Assembly: GCF_002742625.1 (NCBI RefSeq)
Contig: NZ_PEBF01000001.1
Location: forward strand, 4,650,001 to 4,714,000
Length of the DNA: 64,000 nt
Reading direction: 5' to 3'
DNA from: Caulobacter sp. FWC2
Lineage (GTDB): Bacteria > Pseudomonadota > Alphaproteobacteria > Caulobacterales > Caulobacteraceae
Shown here: piece after piece, positions 28,177-37,489 of the stretch
How positions within the stretch are numbered: the first letter of the stretch is position 1
How the letters are laid out: every line of letters starts with the position of its first letter
Notes under the pieces: generated by a model
Told to the model about the DNA's origin: nothing
The model's database searches: none
The model's input: only the letters and a program-made list of their open reading frames with translations
Program-made: the position numbers and the translations under genes

Positions 28177-30843
28177 CTAGAAGCTGACGTTCAGCGTGGC
28201 CTGCAGCTTGCGGCCGGTGCGGTAGACGCCGCGCGGCAGGGCCGTGGTGTTGGCGTAGGCGTAGTACTCGCTGTCCAGCAGGTTCTGGCCCGAGACCGAC
28301 ATGGTGATGTTCTGGTTGATCGCGTAGCCGACCGTCGCATCCAGGGTCTTCGACGCCTTGACGAACATGTCGTCGCCGCGATCGACACCCGTGAAGTACT
28401 TCGAGCGCCAGTTGAACGTCGCCCGGGCCGAGAACGGACCGTGTTCATAGAAGGGGCTGAGGTTGATCTGGTTCTTCGAGTTGTACGGCAGCGGCGCGCC
28501 GCCCTGGCCGGAGCCGTCGGCGTAGGTGTAGTTGGCCAGCAGGCCGAAGCCGTAGGCAAAGTTCTGCTGATAGGCGACCGCCAGGCCCTTCACTTCGGCC
28601 GAGCCCGCGTTGAACGGACGGCTGATCTGATAGGTCGTGACCTTGCCTTGCGACTGGTTGAAGTAGGATTCCGGCTGCGTGCGCGTCAGGATGTAGTTCG
28701 AGATGTCCTTGTAGAACACTTCGGCCGACAGGATGGCTTGCGGCTGGAAGTACCACTCGGCCGAGGCGTTGACGTTGCTCGACTTGTAGGGCTCCAGCGC
28801 CGGGTTGCCGCCGCCGCCCGTCAGGATGCCGTCCGACAGCCAGAAGTAGTTGGTCATGTCGGCATAGTTCGGGCGGGCGATCACCTGGGCGGCCGCGAAG
28901 CGGAACACCAGGTCCTGGCGGGCGTCGACGATGATGTTCACGCTGGGCAGGACGTTGTCGTAGCTCTTCTTCGTCGTCGCCCAGGTCCAGTCGGCGGCGG
29001 CGTTGCAGGCCGCGCCGGGCTTGCAGACATAGCCGGCGCTGTTCACCGAGGTCTTCACGTAGCGGACGCCGAAGTTGCCGCGCACGTTGTCGGCCTTGAA
29101 GTTGGCCTGGGCGTACAGCGCGTCAATGTTTTCTTCGATGTTCCAGTTGCCGGCCGTGAACTCGGCGGCGGCGAAGATCGACGGCTTGGGCATGGCGGCG
29201 CCCGGAGCCAGCCACTTGCCGCTGTCGACGTACGAGACCATCGACTGGCCGTCGATGCGGAAGCGGTTCGACATCTGCTCGCCGACGCCGTCGAAGCCCT
29301 TCAGGTAGTTGCTGGGCACGGTCGACGGGTTGAACAGCGAGGCCGGGGCGGCGACGCCGGTGATGGCGATGCCCGAATACTGCTGGCCGGTCTGGTGCTC
29401 ACGACGCTTGTAGCCGACCTGGACGCGCTGGATGACGCCGTCGAAGTCCTTGCCCAGGTCGACCTGGGCGTACTTTTCTTCGTCGCTGGTCGGCTTGCTG
29501 ACCAGGTTGCCGCTCCAGCCCGGATCGGTCGCAAAGGCCGACGGGTTGCCCATGACGTTGGTCGTGTAGGTCAGGCTGCCCGGGCTCTTGGGCGCGCCGC
29601 TGATGTCGACGGTGTAGTTGGCCCAGTTCAGGAACTCGAGGAAGACCTGGCGCTTGGTGCCGCCGTCGGCGGTCGACTTGCCGATCTCGCCCGACACGTC
29701 CCAGCCGTCGGCCTTGTACTGGCCCTTCAGGTGGTAGGTGTCGGATTTCAGCTCGGCTTCGCGATACTGCACGTCCAGCACGCTCAGCGCGTTGTTGAAC
29801 GAGGCCTTGCTGACGACGCCGTTGTTGACCGTCAGGCCCGTCAGGGCCCCCAGGCTGTTCCAGGTGTTGCCCTGGAAGGCGTACATCGACTGGTTGGTGT
29901 TGTCGTAGTCAGCCTTGATCTTCATCCAGTTGAAGTCGAACGACAGGGCGTCGGTCGGCTTCCACTGCAGGGCCGTGGTGTAGGTGGTGCGGGTGCGGTC
30001 CTGCTCGAAGTACGAGGCGCCGAAGGCGTTCGGGCTGCGGGCCGTCAGGTTCGAGGTCAGGGTCGTGGCGCACGAGCCGGTGCAGCCCCTGGTCCGCGAG
30101 TCGACCGGGTTGTCCGGGTTGCCGCCGGCCCACTGGTTGGCGGCCATGGTGCCGTAGCTTTCGACGCCGTCGCGGCGCAGCTGGTCCTTGGCGCGCTGCA
30201 CCGAGACGCTGGCCCCGAAGGTCTGGGCGTCGTTCTTCCAGCTCAGCAGCAGCGAGCCCTGGGCGTCGCCCTTCTTGGAGCGGTCGGTGTAAAGATAGCT
30301 CACCGCGCCAGCAACCAGGCCCGCCTTCAGGTCCAGCGGCTTGCGGGTATTGACGATGACCGTGCCGCCGATGCTGCCTTCGTCGATGCGCGCTTCGGGG
30401 GATTTGAAGACCTCGACCTTGCCGACGATCTGCGGGGCCAGCAGGGCGTAGTTGAACGTACGGCCCGGAGAATCCAGGATGAACCAGTCGGCGGACGCGA
30501 CGGTCTGGCCGTTGAGCAGGGTGCGGTTCAGCGCCGGGTCCGTGCCCAGGATGCCGACCTTTTCACCTTGACCAAAGGCGCGGTCGACGGTGACGCCGGG
30601 AACGATGGTCAGGGCTTCGGCGACGTTGGAGCTTGGAAACTTGCCCACGTCCTCGGCGGTGACGACGTCGACGATGGCGTTGGCGCGGCGTTTGGACTCT
30701 ATGGATTGCAGCAGCGAGGCGCGGATGCCGGTGACGACCACCTCATCGACGGTGCTGTTATCTTGCGCCAGCGCCGGCGCGGCGGCCATGACGGCCATGG
30801 CGCTGACCGATACGGCCAGCACGGATTTGCGGAAATTAGACAT
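28177..30843 (-). CDS. TonB-dependent receptor for GlcNAc/chitooligosaccharides
   Basis: This outer-membrane transporter of 888 residues starts at ATG 30843, where a GGGGAG lies 10 bases upstream and the signal peptide starts (MSNFRKSVLAVSVSAMAV..., ending ALAQ). Upstream starts lie within the promoter. The plug starts with TVDEVVVTGIRASLLQSIESKR and contains LNGQTVASADWF. The barrel ends NVSF with a C-terminal phenylalanine. The VVTGIRASL...KR.A..IVDVV opening marks the large Caulobacter/Xanthomonas-type sugar receptors. It is divergent from the GntR regulator and heads the left arm of the GlcNAc cluster, so import of GlcNAc or oligomers is inferred from context. Regulation by the GntR protein through sites in the 266-base intergenic region is likely. 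Confidence 0.92.
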   Translation of the reverse strand: MSNFRKSVLAVSVSAMAVMAAAPALAQDNSTVDEVVVTGIRASLLQSIESKRRANAIVDVVTAEDVGKFPSSNVAEALTIVPGVTVDRAFGQGEKVGILGTDPALNRTLLNGQTVASADWFILDSPGRTFNYALLAPQIVGKVEVFKSPEARIDEGSIGGTVIVNTRKPLDLKAGLVAGAVSYLYTDRSKKGDAQGSLLLSWKNDAQTFGASVSVQRAKDQLRRDGVESYGTMAANQWAGGNPDNPVDSRTRGCTGSCATTLTSNLTARSPNAFGASYFEQDRTRTTYTTALQWKPTDALSFDFNWMKIKADYDNTNQSMYAFQGNTWNSLGALTGLTVNNGVVSKASFNNALSVLDVQYREAELKSDTYHLKGQYKADGWDVSGEIGKSTADGGTKRQVFLEFLNWANYTVDISGAPKSPGSLTYTTNVMGNPSAFATDPGWSGNLVSKPTSDEEKYAQVDLGKDFDGVIQRVQVGYKRREHQTGQQYSGIAITGVAAPASLFNPSTVPSNYLKGFDGVGEQMSNRFRIDGQSMVSYVDSGKWLAPGAAMPKPSIFAAAEFTAGNWNIEENIDALYAQANFKADNVRGNFGVRYVKTSVNSAGYVCKPGAACNAAADWTWATTKKSYDNVLPSVNIIVDARQDLVFRFAAAQVIARPNYADMTNYFWLSDGILTGGGGNPALEPYKSSNVNASAEWYFQPQAILSAEVFYKDISNYILTRTQPESYFNQSQGKVTTYQISRPFNAGSAEVKGLAVAYQQNFAYGFGLLANYTYADGSGQGGAPLPYNSKNQINLSPFYEHGPFSARATFNWRSKYFTGVDRGDDMFVKASKTLDATVGYAINQNITMSVSGQNLLDSEYYAYANTTALPRGVYRTGRKLQATLNVSF

Positions 30844-30906
30844 AACTCGGCTTCTCCCCATTTTTGCCGGGCCTACTGGACCGGAGCCGAACCCCAAAGC
30901 CCAATA

Positions 30907-31037
30907 TGATACCAATTTTCTGGGAGGTTCCGCAGAAAGTGGTACTTCTCAGGCCTCGGGAGAGAACTGTGACGGAAATTTTGCGGATGACAAGGCCAAA
31001 AAGAAACCAATTGCAGACCACACTCATATTGGTATGA
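30907..31037. promoter_or_regulatory. Divergent control region with two oppositely oriented ATTGGTAT(C/G)A sites
   Basis: Between the TonB receptor and gntR, ATTGGTATCA reads on the - strand at 30907-30916, and ATTGGTATGA on the + strand at 31028-31037. Each faces one of the divergent genes. The region around them is AT-rich. GntR/HutC-type regulators such as NagQ and DasR bind GGT-containing sites, so these are candidate operators. I saw no copy before the hexosaminidase gene. Confidence 0.5.
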
Positions 31038-31109
31038 AAATGGTTATAGGCTATCGCGAGCAGGTATCGGGGCGCCATGATTTGCGCGGCATGGGCGGGG
31101 AGGCTGTAA

Positions 31110-31853
31110 ATGACGTTTGCTGAACGGATCGGGCGGCTCGACGCCAAGGACGATCACGCGCCGCTCTACAAGCAACTGCAGCGCGCTCTGCGAGAGGCCA
31201 TCCAGACAAAGGTCCTCGCGCCCGACGACGCCCTGCCCGCCGAGCGGGATCTAGCCGAGGAGTTCAGCATCTCGCGCATCACCGTGCGCAAGGCGCTGGA
31301 CGGCTTGGTCAGCGAAGGCCTGCTGACGCGCCGACAAGGCGCCGGCACCTTCGTCGCCGCACGCGTGGAAAAGAGCTTCTCCAAGCTGTCGTCCTTCACC
31401 GAGGACATGATCTCGCGCGGCCGCACGCCTCGCAGCGAATGGATCAGCCGCGCCGAGGGCCAGGTCACCCCCGAGGAGTCGCTGACCCTTGGCCTGTCGC
31501 CCGGCACGCCGGTCTATCGCTTCGCCCGGATCCGCTATGCGGACGGCGCGCCGATGGCCGTGGAGTACACCACCATCGCGGCCTTCGCCCTGGCCTCCAC
31601 CGAAGTCGTCGGCGTGTCGCTGTACGAGGCGCTGGAGGCCACCGGCCACCGTCCCGTGCGCGCGCTGCAACGCCTGCGCGCGGTGCTGTTCCAGGCCGAG
31701 CAGGCTGACCTGCTGGGCGTGCCCGTCAAGGACGCCGGCCTGCTGATCGAGCGGCGCGGCTTCCTGAAGGACGGCCGGGCCGTGGAGGTCACCCAATCCT
31801 ACTATCGCGGCGATGCATACGACTTCGTCGCGGAACTGAACGCCCTGTCGTGA
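31110..31853 (+). CDS. nagQ: GntR/HutC-family regulator of GlcNAc genes
   Basis: This 247-residue regulator has an N-terminal winged helix (about 17-85: PLYKQLQRALREAI, then LPAERDLAEEFSISRITVRKALDGLVSEGLLTRRQGAGTF, read in pieces) and a C-terminal UTRA effector domain (about 100-240). HutC-type proteins of this kind bind phosphorylated amino sugars, typically GlcNAc-6-phosphate or glucosamine-6-phosphate, and then leave DNA. It is divergent from the TonB receptor and upstream of nagB-II and nagA, so it most likely represses both arms. The start ATG 31110 lies shortly before the HTH. The name follows proteobacterial GlcNAc regulons where a GntR member is called NagQ. Confidence 0.88.
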   Translation: MTFAERIGRLDAKDDHAPLYKQLQRALREAIQTKVLAPDDALPAERDLAEEFSISRITVRKALDGLVSEGLLTRRQGAGTFVAARVEKSFSKLSSFTEDMISRGRTPRSEWISRAEGQVTPEESLTLGLSPGTPVYRFARIRYADGAPMAVEYTTIAAFALASTEVVGVSLYEALEATGHRPVRALQRLRAVLFQAEQADLLGVPVKDAGLLIERRGFLKDGRAVEVTQSYYRGDAYDFVAELNALS

Positions 31854-31892
31854 GCGTCAGTCTTGAGTGTCTTGAGTCCTGAGGAGTAGAGC

Positions 31893-32984
31893 TTGGAGGC
31901 GACTGTCTTGATCCGTCCTGAGACCCCCGCGCCCGCGAGGTTGTCGCCTGAAGCCACGCGCATGTTCCTGGAAGCGGGCGAGGCCTCGGCGGTCGTGGCC
32001 GCGCAGCTGGCGGCCAACGCCGGCGCGATCGAGGCCCTGGCCGAGCGGCTGCGGGCCAATCCGCCGCGCGTGGTGGTGACCTGCGCGCGCGGCAGCAGCG
32101 ACCACGCCGCCACCTTCGCCCGCTACCTGATCGAGACCAGGGCCGGGGTGCTGACCTCGTCGGCGGGCCTGTCGGTCAGCTCGGTCTATGACGCCTCGCC
32201 CAATCTGGACGGCGCGCTGGTTCTGGCCATCTCGCAGTCGGGCAAGAGCCCCGACCTGCTGGCCTCGGTGAAGGCGGCCAAGGCGGCCGGCGCCTATGCC
32301 GTGGCCCTGGTCAATGTGGTCGACTCGCCGCTGGCCCAGCTGGCCGACGCGGTGATCCCGCTGCACGCCGGTCCCGAGCTGTCGGTGGCCGCCACCAAGT
32401 CATATATCGCCGCCCTCGCGGCCATCACCCAGCTGATCGCCGCCTGGAGGCAGGACGATGAGCTGACCCAGGCTCTGGCGACCCTGCCCGACGCCCTGGC
32501 GCAGGCCTGGGCCCTGGACTGGACCCCGGCCGTCGAGCGCCTGACGCCGGCCCGCAACCTCTACGTCCTGGGCCGCGGCGTCGGCTTCGCCGTCGCCCTG
32601 GAGGCGGCCCTGAAGTTCAAGGAGACCTGCGGCCTGCACGCCGAGGCCTTCAGCGCCGCCGAGGTGCTGCATGGCCCCATGGCCCTGGTCAAGGACGGCT
32701 TCCCCGTCCTGGTCTTCGCCCAGAACGACGAGAGCCGCGCCAGCGTCGACGACATGGCCACGGGCCTGCGCGAGCGCGGCGCCGACGTGCTGATCGCCGC
32801 GCCCAATCGAACGGAAATGGGCGAGGCCGGCGGCGGCGTGCTGCCGACCCTGTCCAGCCACCCGGTCCTCGAGCCGATCCTGATGATCCAGAGCTTCTAC
32901 CGCATGGCCAACGCCCTGTCGGTGGCGCGCGGCTACGACCCCGACAGCCCGCCCCACCTCAACAAGGTCACCGAAACCCTCTGA
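31893..32984 (+). CDS. Glucosamine-6-phosphate deaminase, SIS-domain type (NagB-II)
   Basis: This 363-residue enzyme converts glucosamine-6-phosphate to fructose-6-phosphate and ammonia. It starts at TTG 31893, with GAGGAG six bases upstream. It has two sugar-isomerase (SIS) domains. The first (about 45-180) has CARGSSDHAA and the SQSGKSPD phosphosugar-binding motif. The second (about 210-345) has GRGVGFAVALEAALKFKET, and HAEAFSAAEVLHGPMALV as in the isomerase half of GlmS. It lacks the glutaminase domain of GlmS, the hallmark of NagB-II. It lies 39 bases behind gntR and overlaps nagA by one base (TGATG), completing the pathway after NagA. Confidence 0.93.
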   Translation: MEATVLIRPETPAPARLSPEATRMFLEAGEASAVVAAQLAANAGAIEALAERLRANPPRVVVTCARGSSDHAATFARYLIETRAGVLTSSAGLSVSSVYDASPNLDGALVLAISQSGKSPDLLASVKAAKAAGAYAVALVNVVDSPLAQLADAVIPLHAGPELSVAATKSYIAALAAITQLIAAWRQDDELTQALATLPDALAQAWALDWTPAVERLTPARNLYVLGRGVGFAVALEAALKFKETCGLHAEAFSAAEVLHGPMALVKDGFPVLVFAQNDESRASVDDMATGLRERGADVLIAAPNRTEMGEAGGGVLPTLSSHPVLEPILMIQSFYRMANALSVARGYDPDSPPHLNKVTETL

Positions 32985-34120
32985 TGCTGGCCTCGCTTGT
33001 AAATGGCCGCGTCCTGACGGAAGCCGGCGTCGTCGACGGCAAGGCCGTGCTGGTCGAGAACGGCGTGATCGCCGGCGTCGTCGAGGCGGGCGCGGTTCCG
33101 CCAGGGGCCAAGCGGCGAGACCTTAACGGCGGCCTTCTGGTCCCCGGCTATATCGACACCCAGGTCAATGGCGGCGGCGGGGTGCTGTTCAACGACTCGC
33201 CCACGCCCGAGGCCATCGCCGCGATCGGCGCGGCCCACCGCGCCTATGGCACGACCGGGTTCCTGCCGACCCTGATCAGCGACGACCTCTCGGTGGTCGA
33301 CCGGGCCATGCGGGCCACCGAAGCCGCCATCGAACAGGGCGTCCCCGGCGTGCTGGGCATCCACATCGAGGGCCCGTTCCTCAATCCCAAGCGCAAGGGC
33401 ATCCATGACGAGGGCAAGTTCCGCGTCATCGACGAAGACGCCCTGGCCCTGCTGACCTCGCTGAAGGTCGGCCAGACCCTGGTCACCCTGGCCCCGGAGC
33501 GCACGACGCCGGAGATGATCCAGCGCCTGGCCGACGCCGGCGTGCGCGTCGCCGCCGGCCACACCAACGCGCTCTACAAGACCATGCGCCAGGCGCTGGA
33601 CCACGGCGTGACCGGCTTCACCCACCTGTTCAACGCCATGTCGCCCCTGACCAGCCGCGAGCCGGGCGCGGTGGGCGCGGCGCTGGAGAGCACGAGCGCC
33701 TGGTGCGGCATCATCGTCGACGGCCGCCACGTCGACCCGACGACGCTGAAGATCGCCCTGCGCACCCGGCCGCTGGATCGGTTCATGCTAGTGACCGACG
33801 CCATGCCGACCGTGGGCATGGCCGACAAGCGGTTCGTCCTGCAGGGGCGCCAGATCGTCGTGCGCGACGGCGTCTGCGTCGACGATCACGGCACCCTGGC
33901 CGGCTCCGACCTCGACATGGCCGGCGCGGTGCGCAACGCCGTGGCGATGCTGGGCGTCAGCCTGGAAGACGCCGTGACCATGGCCTCGGCCGCCCCCGCC
34001 GCGTTCCTGGGCCTCGGCGCCCAGCGCGGCAAGATCGCCAAGGGTTATGCGGCCGACTTCTGCTTGCTGGATGAGCGGCTGAACGTCACGGCCACCTGGA
34101 TCGATGGTATCGCGCGCTAA
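32984..34120 (+). CDS. nagA: N-acetylglucosamine-6-phosphate deacetylase
   Basis: This 378-residue amidohydrolase removes acetate from GlcNAc-6-phosphate delivered by the PTS. Family motifs include the PGYIDTQVNGGGG entry, HIEGPFLNPKRKG, GHTNA, THLFNAMSPL and VTDAM with the catalytic aspartate. Length matches the family (about 380). The ATG overlaps the stop of nagB-II. The acetate released could feed the acetyl-CoA synthetase pathway, while the product glucosamine-6-phosphate goes to NagB-II. It is followed by a bidirectional terminator and a convergent TonB receptor. Confidence 0.96.
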   Translation: MLASLVNGRVLTEAGVVDGKAVLVENGVIAGVVEAGAVPPGAKRRDLNGGLLVPGYIDTQVNGGGGVLFNDSPTPEAIAAIGAAHRAYGTTGFLPTLISDDLSVVDRAMRATEAAIEQGVPGVLGIHIEGPFLNPKRKGIHDEGKFRVIDEDALALLTSLKVGQTLVTLAPERTTPEMIQRLADAGVRVAAGHTNALYKTMRQALDHGVTGFTHLFNAMSPLTSREPGAVGAALESTSAWCGIIVDGRHVDPTTLKIALRTRPLDRFMLVTDAMPTVGMADKRFVLQGRQIVVRDGVCVDDHGTLAGSDLDMAGAVRNAVAMLGVSLEDAVTMASAAPAAFLGLGAQRGKIAKGYAADFCLLDERLNVTATWIDGIAR

Positions 34121-34146
34121 CCCTCCGCCCCCAACGGACAAAAGAA

Positions 34147-34176
34147 AAGGGCGCTGACCTAGCGGTCAGCGCCCTT
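34147..34176. terminator. Bidirectional 13-bp terminator
   Basis: AAGGGCGCTGACC, loop TAGC and GGTCAGCGCCCTT pair perfectly. CCTTTT follows on the + strand and TTCTTTTG on the - strand. It ends nagA and the convergent TonB receptor gene. Confidence 0.92.
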
Positions 34177-34203
34177 CCTTTTAGGCCCGAGAGCCGTGGA
34201 AGC

Positions 34204-37200
34204 TTAGAACTTCCACTTCACGCCCAGATAGTACTGACGGCCGTAGTGTACGTACTCTTCCGAGATCATGCGGGTCGAGTCGTCGACCTTGCTGTCTTCC
34301 TGGTCGGTCAGGTTGATGCCTTCCAGGGTGATGGTGAAGTTCTTGAAGTTGTAGCTGATCTGGGTGTCCAGGTTGAAGGTCTTTTCCTTGATCCGGACGT
34401 CGTTGTTGTTGGTCGCCGACGGGGCCACCTGGATCAGATACGGGTCGCGATACGAGCCCGAGATACGCGCCTTGAACGGACCCTTTTCGTAGTAGAGCGT
34501 CGCGTTGAACGCGTCCGGCGACAGGTTCAGCAGCGGCTGGGTCAGCAGCACGGCCGGCGCCGTCTGAACGCGCGGCGTGCCGGCGTAGGTCGGGTTCTTG
34601 ATCACGTACTCGATGTCGCTGGTGACATGCGTGTAGTTCACGATGCCGCCGAAGCCGTCGAAGGGCTCGGGCAGGAACGTGAACGGACGCTGCAGCGAGA
34701 CCTCGAAGCCCTTCAGCTTGCCGCCGGGGGTGTTGATCTGGGTCGTGACCGTGAACAGCGTGTCCGGCGTGTTGCCGTTGGTCAGCAGCGAGGTCGGCAG
34801 TTCCGTTTCCGAGTACGGCATCGTGACGGCCGACGTCTGGATGTAGGACTTGATGTCCTTCTGGAAGAAGCCGATCGAGAACAGGGTTTCCTTGTCCGGA
34901 TACCACTCGAAGCTGATGTCCAGATTGTTGGACAGCATCGGGTTCAGTTCGGGATTGCCGCGCGTCAGCGTCTGCGCCGACTGGCTGACGGCGGTGTAGC
35001 CCGGCGTCAGGTTCGGCAGCTGCGGACGCGTCATCGCCTTGGCGGCGGCGAAGCGGATGTAGAAGTTGTCGAACGGCTGGGCCGACATGTTCAGCGACGG
35101 CAGCGTGTTGGTGTACTCACGCGACACGGTCTGGACGGCGTCGGTCGGGACCGATTCCGAAATGTTGCCGAACGGCGTAGCGACGGTCGTAACAACCGCG
35201 CCCGCGTTGTAGTGGCCGGTCGCCGTCTGGTCGGTCTTGATCCAGCGCACGCCGACATTGCCGCGCACCGGGATGTTGAAAATGTCGTAGTCGAAGTCGC
35301 CTTGCAGGTAGAAGGCGGTGTCCTTCTCGGTGATCTGACGCAGGGCGCCCAGCTGGTTCAGGACGCTGAGACGGAAGTCGCCGTTGGCGTTGATGCAGTT
35401 GCAGTCGTAGCCAAGCTTGGACTGCAGCTTGCCGAGGTCCGGGGCCAGCCACGAGGTCGGCACGCCGGACGGCAGGTTCAGGCCACGGCCGAAGCCGCTG
35501 ATCACTTGCGAGACGTCGGCGATGGTGACGCCGGCCGGCAGGCCGAAGGCGGCTTCCGAGGTGAAGGTCGTGCCGGTCGTCGCGAGGTTACGCGAATACA
35601 GGCGCTGCTCCCACGAGCTGAAGCCGTATTCCTTGTAGTCGCCGCCGTAGCGCAGCTTGAAGCCGTTCAGGATCTCGTAGTCGACATCGGCGCGGAAGGT
35701 CTTGAAGGTGTTGACCGCCTTGCTGGGACGCATGCGCAGCAGCGACGGGTCGCCCAGGGCGTTGCTGGGGCTGTAGACGTAGTTGGCCGGGTTCGTCGCA
35801 TCGAAGCCGTAGTTGAAGTTCGGCAGCTTGTCGTTGGCCGAGTAGTCGTAGCTGTAGCCGTCGGTGTCGTAGCGATCGAACGAGAAGGTCGTCTGGACCG
35901 GGTTGTCCTGGATCGAACGCGACTGGCCGTAGGTGGCCGAGAAGTGGCCCGACTCGCCGAACTTGGTCTCGTAGGTCAGGGCCAGCTGGTTGAACTCGGT
36001 CTTCAGCTCGTCGTGGCGATACTCGACGCGGGCGTCGACGTCGTCGAACGAACCCTTGATCAGCGAGCCCTTGCTGTCGGCCGTGAAGCTGGTCACATCC
36101 GTTTGCGGCAGGCCAGCGCCCGAGCGGCTGAACGAGATGATTTCCAGGTAGGTTTCGTCGCGGTTGTTGGTGAACTTGGCCAGCATCGCGTCGAGAGTCA
36201 GCGTCGAGTTCGCGGTCGGGCGCCATTGCAGCGAGCCGGTCACGCCCAGGCGCTTTTGATCGTAGTCCAGGCGGCCGTAGCGCGGGATACGCGGGTGCCA
36301 CAGGTTGTTGGCGGTGCCGGCGGCGGCCGTGGTGGTCGGCGTGGTGCCGCCGACGGTCGTGCCGATCTGCGCGCAGCTAAGGGCCGGGCCGCTGACCGGG
36401 TTATAGGCCGCGCCCGAGCACGGGAAGGCGGTGGCCGAGTTGGCGGCGACCGACGGGTTTTCCCAGCGACCGGTCGAGGAGCCTTCTTCGCGTTGCTTGC
36501 GGGTGGCGTAGGCCACCGACAGCAGGGCGCCGACTTCACCGATGCCGGTGTCCCAGCGGTTGCTGACCAGGAAGGTGTAGCGTGGGTCGCTCTTCCGCGA
36601 GAGGTCGTTCCAGCCGATCTTGCCCGAGGCGCTCATGGCGAACTGGCCGAAGTCGAACGGGCGCGCGGCCTGCAGGTCGACGATCGCGCCCAGCGAGCCT
36701 TCCTCGTTCATGGCCGAGATCGACTTGCGCACGGTGACGCTGTTGAACAGTTCCGAAGCGAAGATCGAGAAGTCGAACTGGCGGCCGCGGTTGGCGCCGC
36801 CCGAGCTGTCCTTGCCGCCCGTGGTGGCCAGGGCTTCCAGGCCGTTCAGGCGCACGACGGTGAAGTCGGGACCCAGGCCGCGAACGGTAATAGTGCGGCC
36901 TTCGCCGCCGTCACGGTCGATCGACACGCCCGGCACGCGCTGAAGCGATTCAGCCAGGTTCAGGTCGGGGAAATCCGCGATGTCCTGGGCCTTGATGACG
37001 TCGACCAGGTCGTTCTCGCGACGCTTGATGTCGAGGGCGTTGGCCAGCGAGGCGCGGAAACCGGTGACGACGACAGCTTCGACTTCGTCGGTCGCGGCCG
37101 GAGCAGCAGGCGTCTCCTGGGCCGAAGCGGCGCCAGCGAAGACCATCGCCAGGGCCAGGGCGCTCGCGGACACGCCGTATTGCAGGGCGCGCACGCGTCC

Positions 37201-37218
37201 CGTGTTATTCTTGGACAT
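34204..37218 (-). CDS. Large TonB-dependent receptor, GlcNAc-cluster associated
   Basis: This 1004-residue outer-membrane transporter starts at ATG 37218 (MSKNNTGRVRALQYGVSASALALAMVF..., cleaved near ASAQE). The upstream in-frame start at 37242 lacks a ribosome-binding site. The plug opens with EAVVVTGFRASLANALDIKRR and contains RVPGVSIDRDGGEGRTITVRG. The barrel ends GVKWKF. This oversized carbohydrate-receptor family is abundant in Caulobacter, and the equivalent gene flanks nagA there. It converges on nagA. Its upstream region contains two 14-base palindromes typical of LacI-type operators, so it may answer to a regulator other than the local GntR protein. Chitin-derived or other oligosaccharides are plausible ligands. 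Confidence 0.92.
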   Translation of the reverse strand: MSKNNTGRVRALQYGVSASALALAMVFAGAASAQETPAAPAATDEVEAVVVTGFRASLANALDIKRRENDLVDVIKAQDIADFPDLNLAESLQRVPGVSIDRDGGEGRTITVRGLGPDFTVVRLNGLEALATTGGKDSSGGANRGRQFDFSIFASELFNSVTVRKSISAMNEEGSLGAIVDLQAARPFDFGQFAMSASGKIGWNDLSRKSDPRYTFLVSNRWDTGIGEVGALLSVAYATRKQREEGSSTGRWENPSVAANSATAFPCSGAAYNPVSGPALSCAQIGTTVGGTTPTTTAAAGTANNLWHPRIPRYGRLDYDQKRLGVTGSLQWRPTANSTLTLDAMLAKFTNNRDETYLEIISFSRSGAGLPQTDVTSFTADSKGSLIKGSFDDVDARVEYRHDELKTEFNQLALTYETKFGESGHFSATYGQSRSIQDNPVQTTFSFDRYDTDGYSYDYSANDKLPNFNYGFDATNPANYVYSPSNALGDPSLLRMRPSKAVNTFKTFRADVDYEILNGFKLRYGGDYKEYGFSSWEQRLYSRNLATTGTTFTSEAAFGLPAGVTIADVSQVISGFGRGLNLPSGVPTSWLAPDLGKLQSKLGYDCNCINANGDFRLSVLNQLGALRQITEKDTAFYLQGDFDYDIFNIPVRGNVGVRWIKTDQTATGHYNAGAVVTTVATPFGNISESVPTDAVQTVSREYTNTLPSLNMSAQPFDNFYIRFAAAKAMTRPQLPNLTPGYTAVSQSAQTLTRGNPELNPMLSNNLDISFEWYPDKETLFSIGFFQKDIKSYIQTSAVTMPYSETELPTSLLTNGNTPDTLFTVTTQINTPGGKLKGFEVSLQRPFTFLPEPFDGFGGIVNYTHVTSDIEYVIKNPTYAGTPRVQTAPAVLLTQPLLNLSPDAFNATLYYEKGPFKARISGSYRDPYLIQVAPSATNNNDVRIKEKTFNLDTQISYNFKNFTITLEGINLTDQEDSKVDDSTRMISEEYVHYGRQYYLGVKWKF

Positions 37219-37331
37219 AGAACCTCCTCCCGATGAGACCATTTGGAGACGGCGTCACCGCCGCCCTTGGCCTTCGTTCCGACTTCGCGCCCTTCCCACG
37301 AAGCCGTTCCCCGGCCTTAGATCTTGATTTT

Positions 37332-37377
37332 TGCCACCGGTGTCAGAAGCAGACACTCGTTTTTGACACCGGTATCA
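37332..37377. promoter_or_regulatory. Two tandem LacI-type palindromes TGnCACCGGTnTCA
   Basis: TGCCACCGGTGTCA (37332-37345) and TGACACCGGTATCA (37364-37377) are near-perfect palindromes centred 32 bases apart, about three helical turns. They lie 114-159 bases upstream of the TonB receptor ATG. Such CG-centred palindromes are typical of LacI-family operators. No lacI gene is in the window. In the same gap (37219-37489) a short palindrome GTGACG-GTT-CGTCAC (37467-37481) follows cheE. Confidence 0.65.
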
Positions 37378-37489
37378 GAGCACTAACAAAGCGATTGGCG
37401 GCCGACAAGGCCACAAAGCGGACACAACCTCAGAGACTCTTACCGCCGTTGCGTTTCCGACACATGGTGACGGTTCGTCACAGTCCCGA

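Noticed and set aside
34246..37236. 996-codon open frame on the + strand
   Set aside because: It is antisense to the TonB receptor along its whole length. It has low-complexity Arg/Val/Gly composition and no family motif. High GC keeps such frames open.
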